Position numbers and translations under genes: made by a program. This document shows, one piece after another, positions 1 to 8,982 of a stretch of DNA of 64,000 nt. Source of the stretch: Desulfoferrobacter suflitae (lineage in GTDB: Bacteria > Desulfobacterota > Syntrophobacteria > Syntrophobacterales > Syntrophobacteraceae); NCBI RefSeq assembly GCF_022603395.1, contig NZ_JAIBKA010000006.1:186001-250000 (forward strand), read 5' to 3'. Under the pieces are notes generated by a model that was given only the letters and a program-made list of their open reading frames with translations, was not told where the DNA came from and made no database searches. The first letter of the stretch is position 1; every line of letters starts with the position of its first letter.

Positions 1-2
1 GC

Positions 3-467
3 TGGCTGAGAGCACAAGGAATCCCTTTCCAGTTCTTGACACCCATTGCCCAGGGCAGTGAAAAAAGAGAGACCTGCGTTATTCTGGTTGATCGCATAGG
101 CTCTCTCTTTGAGCTGTACGCTCTGGGCGATCTCATTTTCTGCGGCGGCACGCTGGCCCCTGTCGGCGGGCATAATATCCTGGAACCTGCAGCCTGGAAA
201 AAAGCCGTTTTCTATGGTCCAAACTTGCAAAAAGTTGATTATGAACATAGAATCTTGACGAACCATCAGGCAAGCTTTGTGGTTCAGGACAAAACCGAAC
301 TGTTAGCCGCCTGGCGCTACTGGATAGCGCATCTGAAGGAACTGCGGGCGCACGGGGATCAAGCCCACCAGGCACTTGGTCAGATGACGGGAGTTGCGCT
401 GAAACAAGTTGACCTGATTGCTTCGACTTTGCCCCGGAAGTCGACCATGTATCATTTGCACCTGTAA
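3..467 (+). CDS. waaA: 3-deoxy-D-manno-octulosonic acid (Kdo) transferase, C-terminal part
   Basis: The gene enters from the left edge, so only the last ~154 residues are present. The enzyme adds Kdo to lipid A precursors at the inner membrane. The visible part is the nucleotide-sugar binding half of a GT-B glycosyltransferase. It has the family signature ELYALGDLIFCGGTLAP followed by VGGHNILEPAAW, and then a YGPN motif. The reading frame is open from base 3, and a TTG at 36 is internal rather than a start. The C-terminus looks complete. Its presence indicates a Gram-negative outer membrane with lipopolysaccharide. Confidence 0.9.
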   Translation, partial: WLRAQGIPFQFLTPIAQGSEKRETCVILVDRIGSLFELYALGDLIFCGGTLAPVGGHNILEPAAWKKAVFYGPNLQKVDYEHRILTNHQASFVVQDKTELLAAWRYWIAHLKELRAHGDQAHQALGQMTGVALKQVDLIASTLPRKSTMYHLHL

Positions 468-486
468 TATCTGGAAAGGGAACACT

Positions 487-909
487 ATGGCCAGGGAGTA
501 TCGCCCCAACGTAAGAGAGTCCGCCGTGATTTCAAAGCTGGATCATGCCAAGGAATCACAACGGATGAATGCCCTCCACCTGTTGCGCCAGCATATTGAT
601 GAACTCAGCAGTTTGATTGCCATTAAACTGATAGAAGAGCGGCTTATAGAAACAACCAGCATGGAAGACTTGCAGTCGCAGCTTCAGTTCTCTCTGGAGA
701 CCCTCCTCGGCGCCGAGGAATTTGAAGTGCAGCTGCAGATCGCCAACCTCAGGACCTTGGTTGCACGTCCTCATTTCATAAGCCTGTACCTCACCTCCTT
801 CATCACAGAAAAGCTGATTGATCATAAAGCCATCGTCGAAATGTATGGAACCGACGAAGACATTTACCACTGTGTCAACAGGCAGGTGACTCGATTCATT
901 CCTTTGTGA
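487..909 (+). CDS. Conserved hypothetical protein, 140 aa
   Basis: I do not recognise this family. The ATG at 487 has an AAAGGG ribosome site 6-9 bases upstream, 20 bp after the waaA stop, so the gene probably shares the waaA transcript. The protein is soluble and mostly helical by composition, with no signal peptide or membrane segment. A leucine-rich stretch (HLLRQHIDELSSLIAIKLIE) follows a charged N-terminus. A single cysteine lies near the C-terminus. An in-frame start at 418 would overlap waaA and has no better ribosome site. Confidence 0.7.
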   Translation: MAREYRPNVRESAVISKLDHAKESQRMNALHLLRQHIDELSSLIAIKLIEERLIETTSMEDLQSQLQFSLETLLGAEEFEVQLQIANLRTLVARPHFISLYLTSFITEKLIDHKAIVEMYGTDEDIYHCVNRQVTRFIPL

Positions 910-915
910 GGTCGA

Positions 916-1218
916 TCAATAGCCAACCATATCCCTGAATTCCTCCTCGGTCAGTTCGCCCAGCAGGGGGAACGGCTGCGCATCTCCATCCTCAAGATGT
1001 TGGGCATATTCTTCAATGTCGAAGGGTTCGCTCATCTCTTCAATCCAGATCTCCTGGTCAAAATCAAGATCATCAATATACTCGAGCACCTTTTCTTCCG
1101 CCTCTTCGGGATCATCCGCCTGAACAAGGTAAGGAGTCGTATACTGTTTTGCGCCGTCGATATTGAAACCCAGCGCCACTTCAAACACGTACAAACCTTC
1201 CTGAGGATCTAAAAGCAT
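916..1218 (-). CDS. Acidic hypothetical protein, 100 aa
   Basis: A small, very acidic protein, convergent with the preceding gene and ending 7 bp from it. The N-terminal half reads as a compact beta-alpha unit (YVFEVALGF, then YLVQADDPEEAEEKVLEYI) and the C-terminal half is Asp/Glu-rich. GAGAGG lies about 9 bases upstream of the ATG. No catalytic motif, cysteine or membrane segment is visible, and no function is assigned. Confidence 0.65.
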   Translation of the reverse strand: MLLDPQEGLYVFEVALGFNIDGAKQYTTPYLVQADDPEEAEEKVLEYIDDLDFDQEIWIEEMSEPFDIEEYAQHLEDGDAQPFPLLGELTEEEFRDMVGY

Positions 1219-1434
1219 CGAACTTGACCTCTCGCCTGAATAACAAATTTTACAATAAATACAGATATTTAAAAATGAAGAAGTAGGATAATATCAAACC
1301 GTGGAATGGCGTCAAGTAAATAACAGATTGTCCGCCACAAATGATCCGATCTCTGCGCTTTCGGCCACCCCCCGGGATTTCCCGCGGGCAGGGGAGGCAA
1401 ATCAACTGCCGGCTAATGTGCACTTGAACCGCCC

Positions 1435-2868
1435 TCAGCTGCGATCAACCCTTGCACCGCACGCAGACGCCGCCCCACTCGCATTTGCGACCGCCTGGCG
1501 TGCCTGCCGCGCCAGCCTTTTCAACTGAGCAAGATCCTCCCGGGTAAAGTCTTCCCGGCGGCATGCGAAAAAGGAATTGTTATGATAGAGCGGCTCGCGT
1601 ACGAGGTCATATGGGCACGTCGCCAGCACCTCACGCCACATGGCCGTACCAGGAACCGGAGAATACTCGGAGAGGTAAGGCAGGGCACCGGTGCTCCCAA
1701 CCAGAGTGATAGCATCTTCAACGTCTTGTGGAGATTGACCCGGCAAACCGGCCAGCAGGTACACTCCGATCTGCCGAGGGGAGAAACCGGCGGCGGTGAG
1801 GTTTTGCATGGCTGCAAAAAACATTGTGGTATCAACCTTATTGCCCCATTCCTTCTGTTGATCCGAGCGGCCTGTTTCCAATCCCAGGCGCATGGTCGTA
1901 AAACCACCGGCATGGAGCAGGTGACACCACTCGCGGCTGAGGGCGCGCACGTGCAAAGCATTGGGGGTGTGGAAGCGCACTTCGAGATCTTCCCTGCATA
2001 CCCGTTCGAGGGCCGGCCTGAGGGTGCTCTCGGCATCGAGCAGCAAGGCATCATCATAGAAGGCAAAATCTTTGATGCCATAGTCTTGGTGCCATTGGAC
2101 GATTTCCCGGTAGACGGCGTCCGCGCTGCGCCTTTCCCATTTGGGCTGCAGCTTCCTTGAGGCACAATAAGGGCAGCTGTAGAGGCAGCCCCAACTGGTC
2201 AAAAGGGGGGCGTAGGCCAATTCCGGCAAAAGGTCCAGGGCAGGGATTGGGAGCGATTGCAAAGCATTCCAGTGGGGTTTGTTGGTCAGCCTGAAACCCG
2301 TCTGGGCTTCAATTTCTTCCGCCAGTTGCGGCAATGGATCGACTACAACCCGGTCTGCACCGCTGGTGATAAATGCGTGATGCCTGCATAACCGGGCATA
2401 GATTCCCCCCAGCCACACCGGGACATGGGGGAAGATCTTGCGGATCAGTGCAATGGTTTGCTGCACCCCCGGGTACCAATAAGTCATGATGGAAGTGAGC
2501 CAAATCAGATCCGGCTTGGGCAAGGATTCAAGTTTGCACGCCAAGCTCTCGGGATGAATGCCGTAACGGTAGTAATTGCGGGGCATGTCGGCATAGACTT
2601 GCGGTTTGTCGATCAACGTTCTAGGATACTTGCCGGTTCCATAAGGGCGGTTGCAGCCCCCGACAGTATCCTTATGCTGCAAGGTCTGGGGATCGTTGCG
2701 CTGCAGGCAGTCCACAAAGTCAACCTGGATGCCTGCCTCGCGCAGCAAAGCAGCGAGCAGCAGAAGGCCTAAAGGTTTTGCCCACAGATCGAAGGCGGCA
2801 AAATCGGTGATCCATGGATTGATCAGGAGTATTGAAGGAGTCTTGGTCATAGTCTCATTGCGCAACAT
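1435..2868 (-). CDS. B12-binding-type radical SAM protein, ~477 aa
   Basis: The N-terminal ~190 residues look like a cobalamin-binding-type Rossmann domain (ILLINPW, LGLLLLAALLREAG, VWLGGIYA). It is followed by a radical SAM core with the [4Fe-4S] motif C-LYS-C-PY-C at about residues 229-236 and a GLETGR element typical of this superfamily. The substrate is unknown; relatives modify lipids, tetrapyrroles or peptides. An in-frame ATG at 2850 is an alternative start with a comparable ribosome site. The gene is divergent from dtd. The last ~20 residues are Ala-rich and low in complexity. Confidence 0.88.
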   Translation of the reverse strand: MLRNETMTKTPSILLINPWITDFAAFDLWAKPLGLLLLAALLREAGIQVDFVDCLQRNDPQTLQHKDTVGGCNRPYGTGKYPRTLIDKPQVYADMPRNYYRYGIHPESLACKLESLPKPDLIWLTSIMTYWYPGVQQTIALIRKIFPHVPVWLGGIYARLCRHHAFITSGADRVVVDPLPQLAEEIEAQTGFRLTNKPHWNALQSLPIPALDLLPELAYAPLLTSWGCLYSCPYCASRKLQPKWERRSADAVYREIVQWHQDYGIKDFAFYDDALLLDAESTLRPALERVCREDLEVRFHTPNALHVRALSREWCHLLHAGGFTTMRLGLETGRSDQQKEWGNKVDTTMFFAAMQNLTAAGFSPRQIGVYLLAGLPGQSPQDVEDAITLVGSTGALPYLSEYSPVPGTAMWREVLATCPYDLVREPLYHNNSFFACRREDFTREDLAQLKRLARQARQAVANASGAASACGARVDRS

Positions 2869-2959
2869 TTTGACCCATAGTACGCCACCACAGCGGTCGG
2901 CGACTTATATCCATTTACCGAGCCCCGGTCAAACGCAACGTTCCTTGGGGAGATGAATC

Positions 2960-3409
2960 ATGCGCGCAGTGCTGCAGCGAGTCCTTCAAGCCGGCGTGCA
3001 AATCAACGGTGCAGAGCAGGGAAGGATCGCCAGAGGAATACTGGTATTTTTGGGAGTCGGCAGGAACGATACTCGGGAAGATGCCGTCTATCTGGCCGAC
3101 AAGGTGGTCAATCTTAGAATTTTTCCGGATCAGGACGACAAGATGAATCTTTCTCTGGTACAAATCGGCGGGGAGCTGCTGGTCGTCTCTCAGTTCACCC
3201 TGTGGGGCGACTGCAGGAAGGGGCGCCGTCCCTCATTCGCCGCAGCGGCGCCTCCTGAAAATGCCCGCCCGCTCTACGAGGCTTTTATCGAAAGATTGCG
3301 GCAGCATTCAGTGCCTGTGCAGACCGGAGAATTTCAGGCGATGATGCAAGTCTATCTGATCAATGACGGACCTGTGACACTGTTGCTGGACAGTGAAAAA
3401 GTATTTTAA
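2960..3409 (+). CDS. dtd: D-aminoacyl-tRNA deacylase
   Basis: This cytosolic proofreading enzyme hydrolyses D-aminoacyl-tRNAs. At 149 residues it has the usual length. The catalytic signature [17 protein letters not shown] is present (commonly SQFTLYAD in the family), and the NDGPVT motif that contacts the substrate lies near the C-terminus. GGGGAGATGA precedes the ATG. The next gene starts 14 bp downstream, so the two are probably co-transcribed. Confidence 0.96.
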   Translation: MRAVLQRVLQAGVQINGAEQGRIARGILVFLGVGRNDTREDAVYLADKVVNLRIFPDQDDKMNLSLVQIGGELLVVSQFTLWGDCRKGRRPSFAAAAPPENARPLYEAFIERLRQHSVPVQTGEFQAMMQVYLINDGPVTLLLDSEKVF

Positions 3410-3423
3410 CGTGAGGTGAAGCA

Positions 3424-3921
3424 GTGGATCTTGACACTATTTTGCATTCGGCGGCTGTGAATGACCCGGTTTTACCCTGCGAAATCTTTGTAGACGCGGA
3501 AGGGGATTGGTTCCATAAGGGCAGCAAAATCACCCGGGACGACATCCTGGAGCTCTTTTACGAGCATCTCTCCCTGACCCCGGAAAATGAATTCATCATT
3601 GATTGGAGAGGCAAGCGCTGTTCTCTGGATGTGGCGGACACCCCCTTTGTGATATCGCGAGTGGACCGCACCGCCTCGCAAGAAGGTGAAGCGATTCTCC
3701 TGACGCTGCGTCACATCAAGGCACCCGTCCGGCTCGTCCCCGAGACGCTTTATGTGGGTCACGCAAACATCCTCTACTGCCGCATCCGTGCAGGGCGATT
3801 TCCCGCCCGGTTTTCCCGTCCCGCCTATTACCAATTGGCAGAGTGGATCGGAGAAGACCCGGCGCATGGGCAGTTTTTCCTGGAGCTCAATGGGAAAAGC
3901 TATCCGATTGCCACTCCATAA
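3424..3921 (+). CDS. DUF1285-like protein, 165 aa
   Basis: A GTG start with a GAGGTGAAGC ribosome site, 14 bp after dtd. The sequence shows the DUF1285 pattern: GDWFHKGSKITRDDILELF, then a repeat of short strands ending in a DTPFVI-type motif. The family is uncharacterised, and structures of relatives show two small beta-rich domains. The protein is soluble with no signal peptide. The C-terminal ~60 residues are less conserved in pattern. Co-transcription with dtd does not define a role. Confidence 0.72.
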   Translation: MDLDTILHSAAVNDPVLPCEIFVDAEGDWFHKGSKITRDDILELFYEHLSLTPENEFIIDWRGKRCSLDVADTPFVISRVDRTASQEGEAILLTLRHIKAPVRLVPETLYVGHANILYCRIRAGRFPARFSRPAYYQLAEWIGEDPAHGQFFLELNGKSYPIATP

Positions 3922-4377
3922 CCGGGAAACCGCCCGGGAATTGTGCTTCCAGTGGCAGTCAAGGCGACTTTCGGGGTTCTCCTGAACTTGACAGAAGCGC
4001 CTTCATTTGGAAGAATCATCCCTGCACGTTATTCCAGTTCATTGGGCACCATACCAGACTCAAGCTCCCGTCAATTGCGACCCACAGGATGACTGCTCAA
4101 GCTGCGCTGCGACTCCCTTGCCATTGTTGACGGCAACCCATCAGCGACCGGCTCCAAAAGATCGTTGGCATGGGCAAATCCGCTGGTTCCTCTCCCCCCA
4201 ATCAGCAGCGGTGGAGAAGGAGAATAAAGCAGGCTTCCAGCTAATTCGGACACGATCTTGCGGGGGGGGTGTCCCGAGTGACTGAACCGCCCCGCGGCAA
4301 TCAGTGGAACGGCTCCTTGACACAGGGGCGAATTCGCTAAACACAGACACAACATTCGTTCAATGAGGAGGCAAGGT
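3922..4377 (+). other. 456-bp intergenic stretch without a recognised gene
   Basis: No open frame here has coding character. A TTGACA hexamer occurs at 4316-4321, about 60 bp before the thioesterase start, with only a weak -10 match about 17 bp further on, so it is a possible promoter and no more. A GAGGAGG ribosome site at the right edge belongs to the next gene. Confidence 0.4.
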
Positions 4378-4782
4378 ATGAGCAATTCACTGCAAGTCGG
4401 CATGACCCGTGAACTCAAGATCAAATCCCTGGCCGAACATTCCGCCCGGAAATTTTACCACAACCTCCCGGACGTTTTGGCCACGCCCATCCTCGGGGGC
4501 CTAATGGAGAGGGTGTCGGCTGAATTGATCGACGAACATCTCGAGGCGGGGCAGCAATCCGTCGGCATTTCCATGAACCTCAAGCATCTCGCTCCCACCC
4601 CCCTGGGGATGGAAGTCCGGGTCACAACCGAGGTGACCGCGGTGGACGGCCGCAAACTCACATTTAACCTGGAAGCTTTCGATGAAGCTGAAAAAATCGC
4701 TGAAGCCACGCACGAGCGCTTCATCATTCAGGCGGAGAAGTTCAATGCACGCGTGGCGGAGAAGGCCAAAAACATGCTGTGA
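4378..4782 (+). CDS. FlK-like acyl-CoA thioesterase (hotdog fold)
   Basis: This 134-residue protein aligns by motif with fluoroacetyl-CoA thioesterase FlK. Thr36 (LATP), Glu44 (GLMER) and His70 (NLKHLAPTP) are spaced 8 and 26 residues apart, exactly as FlK Thr42/Glu50/His76. The reaction is hydrolysis of a short acyl-CoA in the cytosol; the substrate is unknown and need not be fluorinated. GAGGAGG lies 8 bases before the ATG. An ADP-forming acyl-CoA synthetase follows 72 bp later, so the pair may form an acyl-CoA cycle or a salvage module. Confidence 0.82.
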   Translation: MSNSLQVGMTRELKIKSLAEHSARKFYHNLPDVLATPILGGLMERVSAELIDEHLEAGQQSVGISMNLKHLAPTPLGMEVRVTTEVTAVDGRKLTFNLEAFDEAEKIAEATHERFIIQAEKFNARVAEKAKNML

Positions 4783-4854
4783 AGTCCGCTATCGATGGGG
4801 TTTTGAGCGACGCGTTTTTCTGCCACAATTCTGGACCTGAAGGGAGGTCATGAT

Positions 4855-6858
4855 ATGGGTGATTTAGCCGCATTTTTTCATCCATCCAGCATCGCCGTCA
4901 TTGGAGCTTCCGAAAGCGCCGGCAAGTTGGGCCACGAAATTCTCAAGAACCTGTTGGACGGTGGATTCCCGGGAGCACTCTACCCGATCAATCCCAAGAG
5001 TGAGCGTATTCTGGGGCTGGCATGCAGCAAAAACATCAAGGAAGTCCCGGATGACGTTGATTTGGCGGTCGTCATCATTCCGGCCAAATTTGTCCCGCAG
5101 GCCATCCAGGATTGCGGTGAAAAGGGTGTCAAGGCGGCCGTCATCATTTCCGGAGGCTTCAGCGAAGCAGGCCCGGAAGGCGAACGACTGCAGCAGCAGG
5201 TCGCTGAAATCGCCAAACAAGGTGGAGTACGTCTGATTGGGCCCAATTGCCAGGGAGTCAATAATCCCTATCATCCGTGCTGCGCCTCTTGGCCTTTGCT
5301 CAGACGCAAAGGCCACGTGGCCATTCTCAGCCAAAGCGGCACGGTGGGCGCAGCCATGATGGACTGGTTTTCTTTCGAGGAACTGGGGGTTTCCAGCTTC
5401 GTAAGCCTTGGAAACCGGGCCGATGTCGATGAGATCGAGCTGATCGAATACTTTGAAGACGACCCCAACACCAAAGTGATTGCGGCTTATCTCGAGGGAG
5501 TCAAGGACCCGGTGCGCTTCCGGAACGTCCTGCAGTCTCTCAGAAAGCCGCTGGTGGTGCTGAAGTCGGGACGCACCCCGGGGGGAAAAGTGGCAGCCGA
5601 GTCCCACACAAAGTCCCTTGCCGGCGCCGACGCCATCTATTCTTCCCTGTTCAATTACCACAAGATCTGCCGCGCCCAGACCATCGAAGAATTCTTTGAC
5701 TTTGCCAAAGCCTTTGCTTACCTGGAGCCTCCCGAAGGCAATCGAATCTTGTTTGTCACCACCTCCGGCGGAGCAGCGATACTCGCCACGGACACCGCCG
5801 AACAGGAAGGGCTGGTCGTCGCGCCGTTGCCCAAAGAGCTTGGCGATGAACTGAGCGAGGTCATTCCCGCTCATGCCATTCGTGCCAATCCTCTGGATTT
5901 GACGGGTGATGCCAATGCAACGATGTTTCAGGAAGTAATCCAGCGGGCCCGGCCCCACTACGACATCCTGGGCATCATCTTTGGAGATCCTGTGTTGGAT
6001 GCATCGCAAGTGGTCACCCCGGGCTCCAATGAGCTCGTCATTTTTCTTGGCGGGGCTGAAGTGGAACGGGCAGAGAAATTGAAAATGCATTCCCGCGGGA
6101 TCCCTGTGTTTCCTACCCCTGAGCGGGGCATTCGAGCCCTGGCGCAAGTGCTCCCTGCGGGCAAAAAGAACCGCCCGGCCCAGTATACCCTCCCGCAGTC
6201 CGCCGGACGGTCGCAGCTGGGACTGTTCCAAAGTCTGCAGTTCATGCAGTCCAAAGGCTTCGATTGCATTGTCAGCCTGCAGGCGGAGAGTCCCGGCAAG
6301 GCGGTGCACCTTGCTCATCAACTCGGTTTTCCTGTTTCCCTCAAGATTGATTCGCCGGACATCCTGCACAAGTCGGATTTCGGCGGCGTAAAGCTCAATC
6401 TCCAATCGAGCAAAGATGTGCGCAAAGCCTATGACGACATGATGCAGCAGGTGCGCACCCGTTCACCGCAGGCCACCATCAGGGGTGCCGTGGTGAGCGC
6501 TATGGCGGCACCCGGGCTGGAGGTCATCATGGGGATGAATAGAGACCCCCAGTTCGGCCCCGTTATTTTATTCGGTCTGGGCGGAATCACCGTCGAGTTG
6601 TTCCGCGATGTCTCCATGCGCTTGTTGCCTCTGGACCACTCCGAGGCTGCCGGAATGCTCCGGGAAATAAAAGGGGCGCCGCTCCTCAAAGGATTTCGCG
6701 GGCATCCGGCGGTGGATGAGGAGGCCCTCATTGACGGTCTGCTCAAACTCGCTGAGATCGCGCAACAGCATCAAGACATCATGGAAATCGACCTCAATCC
6801 GGTGTTTGCCTACCCGGAAGGAATGGTCGTTGTGGATGCCAGAATCCTAAAGGCGTAG
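4855..6858 (+). CDS. Acyl-CoA synthetase (ADP-forming), fused alpha/beta subunits
   Basis: This enzyme interconverts acyl-CoA + ADP + Pi with the free acid + CoA + ATP. The 667 residues hold a CoA-binding domain (residues 1-130, IAVIGASESAGKLG), a succinyl-CoA-ligase-like domain, and a C-terminal ATP-grasp domain (~430-667). The phosphorylated histidine is in SHTKSLAGAD at about residue 251, where most relatives have SHTGSLAG. The second-site histidine is in ILHKSDFGGV. GGGAGG precedes the ATG. In syntrophs such enzymes conserve energy from acetate or other acids, and the preceding thioesterase suggests a linked role. Confidence 0.92.
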   Translation: MGDLAAFFHPSSIAVIGASESAGKLGHEILKNLLDGGFPGALYPINPKSERILGLACSKNIKEVPDDVDLAVVIIPAKFVPQAIQDCGEKGVKAAVIISGGFSEAGPEGERLQQQVAEIAKQGGVRLIGPNCQGVNNPYHPCCASWPLLRRKGHVAILSQSGTVGAAMMDWFSFEELGVSSFVSLGNRADVDEIELIEYFEDDPNTKVIAAYLEGVKDPVRFRNVLQSLRKPLVVLKSGRTPGGKVAAESHTKSLAGADAIYSSLFNYHKICRAQTIEEFFDFAKAFAYLEPPEGNRILFVTTSGGAAILATDTAEQEGLVVAPLPKELGDELSEVIPAHAIRANPLDLTGDANATMFQEVIQRARPHYDILGIIFGDPVLDASQVVTPGSNELVIFLGGAEVERAEKLKMHSRGIPVFPTPERGIRALAQVLPAGKKNRPAQYTLPQSAGRSQLGLFQSLQFMQSKGFDCIVSLQAESPGKAVHLAHQLGFPVSLKIDSPDILHKSDFGGVKLNLQSSKDVRKAYDDMMQQVRTRSPQATIRGAVVSAMAAPGLEVIMGMNRDPQFGPVILFGLGGITVELFRDVSMRLLPLDHSEAAGMLREIKGAPLLKGFRGHPAVDEEALIDGLLKLAEIAQQHQDIMEIDLNPVFAYPEGMVVVDARILKA

Positions 6859-6887
6859 GACAAACCCCAAAAGGATAGGATCAAACC

Positions 6888-7370
6888 ATGCAAATTCTCG
6901 TTCTTTATTATTCCAAGGGCGGCAATACCAAAAAGCTTGCTGAAGCGATTGGCAAGGGAGCGGAGTCGGTTGCCGGCAGCAGCGTGGCGTTGAAATCAAC
7001 CGCTGACGTCACCCAGGATGATTTTCTCCATTCGGACGGCATCATAGCGGGCTCACCCGTGTACTTCGGAGTTATGGCCGCCGACCTCAAGCGGGTATTT
7101 GATGAATTCATCGGAACCCGCAAGAGGATGGAGAACAAGGTGGGAGCCGCCTTTGCCACATCGGGAGACGCAAGCGGGGGCAAGGAAACCACCATGATGT
7201 CCATCATCCAGTGCCTGCTGATCTATGGCATGATCATCGTTGGCGACCCAATGAGCGCTACCGGCCATTATGGGGTAGCCTGCGTGGGCGCCCCCGACGA
7301 CAAAACGGCGGAAAACGCCTTCAAATTGGGCCAGAGAGTCGCGCAGCTGTGCAGCAGGCTGGCGCCGTGA
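6888..7370 (+). CDS. Flavodoxin/WrbA-family flavoprotein
   Basis: A 160-residue flavodoxin-fold protein. The FMN phosphate-binding loop YYSKGGNTKKLA starts at residue 7, GSPVYFGVMAADLK forms the second loop, and ATSGDASGGKETT matches the WrbA-type third loop. It probably carries two-electron quinone or thiol reduction in the cytosol. AAAGGATAGG lies upstream, 29 bp after the acyl-CoA synthetase stop, so the gene may belong to the same operon. Confidence 0.88.
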   Translation: MQILVLYYSKGGNTKKLAEAIGKGAESVAGSSVALKSTADVTQDDFLHSDGIIAGSPVYFGVMAADLKRVFDEFIGTRKRMENKVGAAFATSGDASGGKETTMMSIIQCLLIYGMIIVGDPMSATGHYGVACVGAPDDKTAENAFKLGQRVAQLCSRLAP

Positions 7371-7448
7371 AACCTTCGGCAAGCCCGGCATGAACACACT
7401 GCAGGGCGGCTCGGCACTATTCTCGTGGGCGGCTGTGAGCCGGTGGAG

Positions 7449-8129
7449 TCATGCAGACGAAGCTTTTCGATGGGCCTCGTCCAACCTGGCCAGATCCCTC
7501 TCGGACAATGGGCGCGGCATTTTCCCCTGCAACAGGTGACAATAGAAGAGCGTGTGTGCCGCATGTTCCAGCTTTTCCAGCCGCATGCAGGCCTGTTCCG
7601 GGCTGCTCCCCAGCGTGAGCGATCCATGCCGCTCCATGAGGATGGCCTGACACGACTTGATAAACGGGCTGATCGCTGCGGGGAGCTGTTGTGTTCCCGG
7701 CGTTGCATAGGGAGCTGTGGGAACCTGGCCGATGGACAGCCACACTTCGGGCAGTATCTCCGCGGCAAAGGGAATGCCTGCAAGGGTCAGGGCGGTCAAC
7801 AACGGTGGATGCGCGTGCACCACTGCCTGCACATCGACACGTTGCTGGTAAACCAGCAGGTGCATGCGAATTTCACTCGATGCCCCGCCCCGCCCCGCCA
7901 CAATGGTACCCTCATTCACATCGCACAGGATAAGGTCGAGCGGTTCGAGACCCCCTTTGCGCCTGCCGCTCGGCGTTATGAGCATCCGATCCGACCCGAC
8001 CCGGCAGCTCACATTGCCGTCGCTGGCGGCCACCAACCCGCGATCTTGCAGGTGCCGACACACCCGGACCAGTTCCTCGCGCTTGCGGGTCTCATGCATC
8101 ATGGCATCCATTCGCGCATTAATCGGCAC
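7449..8129 (-). CDS. Class II aldolase/adducin family protein
   Basis: A fuculose-phosphate-aldolase-type enzyme of 226 residues. The zinc ligands are visible as the HAHPP pair (VVHAHPPLLTAL) and a third histidine in ERHGSLTLG. The catalytic glutamate is in SSEIRMH. The N-terminus has the substrate loop DGNVSCR and a TPSG phosphate-binding element. Sugar-phosphate or methylthioribulose-type substrates are possible; the sequence does not decide. It overlaps the end of the upstream DUF1566 gene by 11 bp. Confidence 0.9.
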   Translation of the reverse strand: MPINARMDAMMHETRKREELVRVCRHLQDRGLVAASDGNVSCRVGSDRMLITPSGRRKGGLEPLDLILCDVNEGTIVAGRGGASSEIRMHLLVYQQRVDVQAVVHAHPPLLTALTLAGIPFAAEILPEVWLSIGQVPTAPYATPGTQQLPAAISPFIKSCQAILMERHGSLTLGSSPEQACMRLEKLEHAAHTLFYCHLLQGKMPRPLSERDLARLDEAHRKASSA

Positions 8130-8616
8130 TCAAGGATCTCACCGGCAAGGCTCGAAAACCCACCGCCGTGGACTTTTCTTCAGACGATTTCATCCCGTCG
8201 GCAAAGGAAAAGGCGGACGCCGTGGTAAGTCCCCTTTCATTGCACCAGACCTGCCCGCAACTCAGACGAATTTCCGGCGTGATGCTCACGCGCTGCCCGC
8301 AGGCGGCTTTATATCCCCTGTAGTTGGGGTCCATGACATAGAGGCTCTTGAGCTCATCGACCGTCGGCATCCTCCAGCCTTTATACTTTCCCACAATGTC
8401 GGGTGGACCCATGTGGCAGTACCAGCTTGCCTCCTGCCAGCCGACGTCACGCTGATTGTCCGCTTTTGCCCACATCAGGCCCAATTCGTTGTCGGTAACC
8501 GTTCCGTCACCGTTGTCGGTGAACCTCCCCGCAGTAAAGACCGGAGGAGTGTTCAAGACAACCATCAGCGCGCCAATGAACAACATGATTGAAATCACCA
8601 CCACCTTCTGCTTCAT
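8119..8616 (-). CDS. Secreted DUF1566 (Lcl-like) domain protein
   Basis: 165 residues from the ATG at 8616, chosen because GGAGGAG lies 6 bases upstream and the start opens a clear signal peptide (KQKVVVISIMLFIGALMV). The mature part is one DUF1566 domain: FTDNGDGTVTDNELGLMWAK, then GWRMPTVDELKSLY and a C-terminal GFRALPVR. It contains several cysteines consistent with extracytoplasmic disulfides. Such domains occur in surface or periplasmic proteins of Deltaproteobacteria and their function is unknown. It overlaps the aldolase start. Confidence 0.85.
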   Translation of the reverse strand: MKQKVVVISIMLFIGALMVVLNTPPVFTAGRFTDNGDGTVTDNELGLMWAKADNQRDVGWQEASWYCHMGPPDIVGKYKGWRMPTVDELKSLYVMDPNYRGYKAACGQRVSITPEIRLSCGQVWCNERGLTTASAFSFADGMKSSEEKSTAVGFRALPVRSLSAD

Positions 8617-8789
8617 TTTGATCTCCTCCCATGCAAGGGTTCGCTGCCATGAGAAAAAACTATGGCATGAAATAGCCTTATGTACAAGCCGGTAATGGAG
8701 TCGCTGGCGGGCTTGCTCTGCTTGACGGAAAAACGCCCACATCGCCCCGAGGAGGCAAGCAATGATGCGCGTTGCGTTTTATCGCGGCT

Positions 8790-8817
8790 TTGACATTTTA
8801 TGCTTCACGGATATATA
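8790..8817 (+). promoter_or_regulatory. Predicted sigma-70 promoter
   Basis: TTGACA at 8790-8795 and TATATA at 8812-8817, separated by 16 bp, lie 166 bp before ftsY. A second -10-like TACAAT lies a few bases downstream. This is a near-consensus match in otherwise non-coding DNA. Confidence 0.55.
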
Positions 8818-8882
8818 GATGATACAATATTTGGAGGGCACCTGAACGGTGCGGGTAATCGGTCCATATCGCATTCGGTGGA

Positions 8883-8966
8883 ATTCAGCTGCTCATTACT
8901 GATGTGGTCATGCTCGAAATGAGCGGTCGCGATTTGGCCAATCAACTGCAAGCACTCTACCCCAAG
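8883..8966 (+). pseudogene. Remnant of a response-regulator receiver domain
   Basis: The translation of this stretch contains LLITDVVMLEMSGRDLA followed by NQLQALYP. This matches the beta-3 phosphoacceptor region of receiver domains, commonly LLITDVVMPGMSGREL in hybrid kinases. The flanking sequence shows no other receiver motifs, and no intact gene surrounds it. I infer a decayed gene fragment next to ftsY. A very short functional peptide cannot be excluded but is unlikely. Confidence 0.6.
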
Positions 8967-8982
8967 AGGAAATTTCAAATTC

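Noticed and set aside
4255-4272. Sigma-54-like GG-N10-GC before the thioesterase gene
   Set aside because: GG and TTGC are present at the right spacing but the bases between do not fit the consensus.
4864-6405. 513-residue open frame antisense to the acyl-CoA synthetase
   Set aside because: It lies entirely opposite a well-supported gene, has no domain character and follows from high-GC codon use on the other strand.
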